Part shown: piece by piece, positions 59,883 through 64,000 of the stretch | How the letters are laid out: every line of letters starts with the position of its first letter | Position numbering within the stretch: the first letter of the stretch is position 1 | Source of the DNA: Lyophyllum atratum | Taxonomy: Eukaryota; Basidiomycota; Agaricomycetes; Agaricales; Lyophyllaceae | DNA: 64,000 nt | Reading direction: 5' to 3' | Assembly: GCA_014905825.1 (NCBI GenBank) | Contig: JACGCN010000023.1 | Coordinates: 496,001-560,000 of the forward strand | Made by a program: the position numbers and the translations under genes | Notes under the pieces: model-generated | What the model saw: only the letters and a program-made list of their open reading frames with translations | Told to the model about the DNA's origin: nothing | Database searches by the model: none

Positions 59883-62281
59883 ATGCCTGGCCCCGGCCAC
59901 AAGAAGAAACCTAAGCCAAAGCCTCAGGCTGCTCCATCTCCTACCGCTCCCAACCGTCCTGATACCTATGTCGAAGACCTTACCCACGCAGACGGTTGGA
60001 CTGCGATTTGCGATGTTCTTTGTGTCGCCTTCGATATCCCAGGTGTGCACAATGTCTATCCTTTCTTTCTATCTCATTGGAGAATTATCTAGATCTCAAT
60101 ACTCGCAGTGGCTTGAAGAAGGTTCATGCCAACTTTGAATCCATTTACCGGCAACTGGACAAGGCCTGCCAAAAGCACCCAGACAATGAAAGAATCGTGG
60201 GCGGAGTGTTGGCGATATTCGCAAAGATGTGCTCGGACTCGATTCTCAGAAACAAGCTGCACGAAAGAGGTGCGTCACTACTGCATTTTTACATGAGCGC
60301 ATGGCTTGACAACACACTCCTGCATGGTTCTCTAGGTTTATTGACAAAGCTTCTGCCGCTCCTAAATTCCGAAGACACACGCTACATGGCCCTCCGCGCA
60401 CTCGGTACGATAACTCACCACGGTGGCACATCCATCCGCACGGACATCGCACGACAAACCACGACGACCCTCACAAAACTCATCGACCAGTTCCCTGATG
60501 ACCAAGTCATCGCCGAGCTAGTCATCACCGTTCTCTCCCACTCGATAAGCGGCGTCGTCGAAGGCGAAAGGCCCTCGGACCCCGCTCTCCTCGCATCTCT
60601 CGATCTGCGGGCCATCTTCAAGGTCGTAACCGAAAATGCAAAGAAGGAGTGGGCCTCACAGTACCTCATCAACCACGCCATCGGCCTCCTATCCATAGCG
60701 ACCTTGAACGCCGCCGACATCTGCAAGGCCTACCCACCGATGCTGAAATTCCTCGTCGCAGGGCTCCGCAGTGCCGACTGGGTAACCCGCTGCACCTGTC
60801 TCGGCGGAATAATAAGGCTGCACCGCAACGAATCCGAGACCGACATGCGCACGCTGGATCCCAACAAATTCCTAGCATGTATCCAGCGCGGGTTCGCGTC
60901 ACACCTCCAAGACCGCCTGGTAGACTATGGCTTCCCCCGATGCGACACGTACCTCACACTCGCAACATCCCGCGACTACCAGCAAGCCATGATGGGGTAC
61001 ACCCAGGACCACGATCTCCACGCGCTCGGTCTCAAGCTCGCCGAGTTCATCCTCCGCACGGAGTTCTCAATCGCAGACGGCATGTTCCAGACGCAGGACC
61101 CCAGGACGGGCAGATTCGAGGTCATGGACATCGGGCTCCCGTTCAAGCGGTGGATCGACGCGCTCCCGCTGTGCGCCCGCGCTATCCGGGCTAGGGGTAA
61201 CGCTAAAGAGGCCGATTTCGCGGATATCCTGGATATCAAGTACCACATCATGAAGCAGCGCATCCCGGATGCTGTTGAACTCGCGCGGAAGGGGCTGAAG
61301 CGCAATTCTGGCGGCGCATATTTCTACTATGCCATCACGCTCTCGGCGGACCACACCGAGGGGCTGCGCGCCGCGAAGAAGGGGTTGAAATGCAAACACA
61401 TCACGCCGTTTGTGCGGTTCCAACTCATGCAGCGCGCGGTGGAGCATGCGGGGGACATGGGAATACAGATACTGCAGGAATCCCCGGTGGCTGGGAAGGC
61501 AAGGTGGGAGGAGGGCATCGCGTTCTTGATGAGTGCACTGGAGGACGCGAGGACCTTTGTGCAGGAAGCGCCCCCTGATAATCGACATATGAATGCGGTG
61601 CTGTACTGGTACATTCTCCTTACGGTTACGATCAATGGACCGGATTTGAGTCCCGATTTACGAGAGTTGCAGGTATGTCTTGAAGGCTGTTTACGGACTT
61701 GTTTATGTCTAACTTCGGAATACAGAGCGCCCTGAAAGGTCGAAAGGTCGCGGACGACTTCTGCCAAGCCATCGATATCAGGCCCCCAAAAACGAACTTG
61801 CGTTTGGCACAGGAGACGGTAGTGAAGCTCTACACCGCTGGTGCCGCCGAATTTGGCCCTGTAGTCGAGAAGGCAGCTTCGGAGGAGCGGCTCAAACCCA
61901 TTTCAACAGAGAAGCTGGAGGACGAGCTGGCGGCGTGGCTCGAAAACACACATGTCCATGATCATGTTGACAACGAGCTGCATGGACTCCATCCCAAGGT
62001 CAACACCAATGCGGTACAGCTGTATAGGTGCTCCTTCTGTGGGAACCCTTCCGCGGTGCTCAGAAAATGTTTGTTGTCTACTCTGCCTGCCGCTGCTGTC
62101 GTTGATGCTGATTATTTTCTTGTCAATAGGTAGTGGTTGCGCAAAGACGAGGTATGGAACTAAGCTCAAGCCGGTGTTATCATTCTTACTCATATGACGC
62201 TATAATAGGTACTGTGATAGCGGGTGCCAGAAGTCGCATTGGACAGAGCACAAGAAATCTTGCAGCACTGCTGCACACTGA
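59883..62281 (+). CDS. Helical-repeat protein with C-terminal MYND zinc finger
   Basis: Multi-exon. ATG 59883 gives MPGPGHKKKPKPKPQAAPSP, a basic start. A long helical-repeat region follows (LEYGYLDL-free exon 2 begins DLNTRSGLKKVHANFESIYR; then YMALRALGTITHHGGTSIRT, LTKLIDQFPDDQVIAELVIT, WVTRCTCLGGIIRLHRNESE). TPR-like pieces follow near AVELARKGLKRNSGGAYFYY. The C-terminus, spliced from three small exons, is a MYND finger: YRCSFCGNPSAVLRKC, SGCAKTRYCDSGCQKSHWTE, HKKSCSTAAH. All eight ligands (six Cys, then His and Cys) fit the MYND spacing. The stop is at 62279-62281. MYND fingers bind proline-rich peptides; the partner is unknown. The family is common in Agaricomycetes. Confidence 0.78.
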
Positions 62282-62787
62282 TCTCTTTGAGGCTACTAGC
62301 ATCTTCCAAGTGTACGATACAAAAATGGATAGAAGTCGCTTCTTGGTCCTGTTTGACCAATGGCTTTTCCAAACCTGCACCACCTTGCGGCAGACAACGC
62401 ACTGTGGGTCTGTTCTACCATTCGGATTGAGAAATCGGGAGTCTTCGCCCAGCAAATCCTGCCACTGGACGGCCTGCCATGATGAAATCCGCCAACTTAG
62501 CCCTGACTCTGGACCCAGGAATTGCGATTGGCATCCACCAGACGCCTCTTCCTAACTTCTTTCACCTCGAGATGGAAGAAGGCCTCTCCTTCGCCAACAG
62601 CGATGACGTTCTCCATTGTAACCATCGCAAGCGCAAGATCCCGATGCGCACTTCGTAACGTCTTGTATGATGAAGAATAGTTACATTCGTGTACTGAAAT
62701 ATGTCGATGTGCCGTTAAGTATACACATACTGTGAAGGAGGCTGTTAGTAAGGTGCAAGTATGGTACAGTAAAGCTGACATACCTTG
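62282..62787. other. Convergent 3' region of MYND gene and SWC5
   Basis: About 500 bp. Open frames on both strands lack motifs and are probably chance. It holds both 3' UTRs. Confidence 0.5.
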
Positions 62788-63670
62788 TTACAAAGGCCTT
62801 CGACGCTTGCTCCCTTTACTTGCCTCAATCACATCCTCTCTCCGTTCACCCACTCTGTCCAAAAATTCTACCTTTTCGAGGTAACCACCTCCCCTTCGGT
62901 TGGCCTCTAGCTCGTCTTTGAGCCCCGGATCACCAGAACTCTGTACATGGGCCCGCCAGTCCATCGCGGACTTGTCTAGAGTCGATATCTTCTTCGCCTT
63001 TTGTGAGGATGACGTGGGGACGGCACCCAATGTGACTTTCGGCTTTCGGGGACCTGGCCGTCTCGCAGGAGGTTTGGTAGACGTGGACGGCTCGGGGAGT
63101 GCAGCTGAGGTCGAGTCCATGGGGTTAGGGGTCGCTGACCCACTGGCTTGTGCTGGTGCCTCCATATCATCAGCGCGCCACAAAGGCCATTTCTTTGCGT
63201 CGGCAGAGTCTGCGGGAACTTCAACAACTTCTCTAGCCAAATGTTTGGGTACACATCTCGAAAAGGCGAGTTGATGACATACACAACTTGCTCGCCAGCA
63301 AACTTGTACCGTTTTTCAATCTTCACCATCTCTACCAAAGGCGCTGGTTGTGTGGGCGTTGTTGATAGAGATGCTTGAAATGAAGACCATAGTGCGTCTC
63401 TTGCCCTGGTATAGATGGTTAGACCAACACCATTCTGGGGGGGAAACATGTCCCACTTCTTCTTCTCAGCTTCATCTTGTTCTGTCGGTGGTGGCGAGGA
63501 TGTGCGTGGACGTTTGGAATCCGGTTCGTTGTCGGATGATTCTGACGAATCTGAGAAGGCGTATTATAGATGTGCTTTGGAGGAGCAGCAAAGTACGTAC
63601 CGTCTTCGACTGGCGGGATGTAATCGCCGTCGCCTTCGGATTCTGAATCGTATGTTGGAGGTGCGGACAT
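62788..63670 (-). CDS. SWC5: SWR1-complex protein 5 (Bucentaur/CFDP1 family)
   Basis: Three exons. ATG 63670 gives MSAPPTYDSESEGDGDYIPP, an acidic start. An intron (GTACGT..TCAG) leads to SSESSDNEPDSKRPRTSSPP and KKWDMFPPQNG. A second intron lies after GEQVV, continuing EVVEVPADSADAKKWPLWRA. The C-terminal BCNT domain is KISTLDKSAMDWRAHVQSSG, then GLKDELEANRRGGGYLEKVE followed by FLDRVGERRED. SWC5 helps the nuclear SWR1 remodeller exchange H2A for H2A.Z. The conserved BCNT motif and acidic N-terminus are both present, so the gene is complete. It stops at 62788-62790 after KGSKRRRPL. Confidence 0.88.
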
Positions 63671-64000
63671 GGTGGTAGCTACATGAGAAAAGTGTTGCTG
63701 TTTGTTTATTTCATACGGTCGGTGAAGTAGTCCCGATCGCGAAGGTCAATTCGCAACCAGCAACCATGCTACGCCTTGAATTTTAACGCTGTCCCCTGGA
63801 AGACTCGAGACCATTCCTAATCCAGAGAAAAACCCGCAGGAATGACCATTATATATCACTGTACCTTCGACTGCGAACGGCCTTATTCTCCGGCAATCTT
63901 TCGATCTTCTAGTAGCTCAAACTACGCGTCCACGACAATCTGGGCCTAACGCGGATTGTATCTCTGCAGTATGGGGACTGGATTAGTTACAAGTATTGGG
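63671..64000. other. Right edge, upstream of SWC5
   Basis: The last 330 bp should contain the SWC5 promoter and perhaps part of a neighbour beyond the window. No gene can be supported. Confidence 0.4.

Overview
The window is nuclear DNA of a basidiomycete fungus, most likely a mushroom-forming Agaricomycete. Genes are dense and lie on both strands. They are cut by many short introns, about 50-70 bp with GT..AG ends. Several families are typical of that class: a DUF6534-type seven-helix protein, fungal IFI6/IFI27-like proteins, a GMC oxidoreductase, a GH1 beta-glucosidase and an F-box-like protein. No bacterial, viral or organellar genes, rRNA genes or CRISPR arrays are visible. Gene models below were spliced by eye from conserved motifs and splice signals, so first and last exons are the least certain parts.

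Layout. 1-5.5 kb: the 3' end of an unrecognised gene, a long gap, then a cluster of three IFI6/IFI27-like genes. 5.9-15.5 kb: an Iks1-type kinase, a glomulin/Ybp2-like protein, an NCS1 purine-cytosine permease and a SidF-like hydroxyornithine acyltransferase. 16-22 kb: a DUF6534 membrane protein and two divergent uncharacterised genes that share a short motif. 22-31 kb is a housekeeping block: mitochondrial ribosomal protein L16, splicing factor PRP3, an unknown gene, decapping factor DCP1 and ORC2. 31-41 kb: a NADAR protein with a cysteine-rich N-terminus, a GMC oxidoreductase, a TIR-flanked non-autonomous element and the beta-glucosidase. 42-49.5 kb: a pRiA4b ORF-3-like acidic protein, a degenerate kinase-like gene with a leftover duplicate fragment, and a ubiquitin-specific protease. 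49.7-54.5 kb is accessory: three copies of an orphan gene, a small unknown coding region between copies 2 and 3, and an F-box-like gene whose 3' end runs into duplicated sequence. 54.8-63.7 kb: a Bin3-type RNA-cap methyltransferase, a HAM1-type protein with an N-myristoylation signal, a MYND-finger helical-repeat protein and chromatin factor SWC5.

The genes do not form one pathway. Several housekeeping genes sit in divergent pairs with short shared promoters, notably mrpL16/PRP3 (91 bp) and the unknown gene/DCP1 (about 160 bp).

The most interesting signal is the orphan gene array at 49.8-53.5 kb. By-eye comparison shows that nearly all codon differences between copies change the amino acid, while the 57-bp intron is almost unchanged. 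That is the pattern expected of fast, diversifying protein evolution. Other points worth checking are the NADAR protein with repeated cysteine knuckles, the IFI6/IFI27-like cluster, the TIR element carrying six TCCGGACA octamers, and several apparent frame or splice-site defects.
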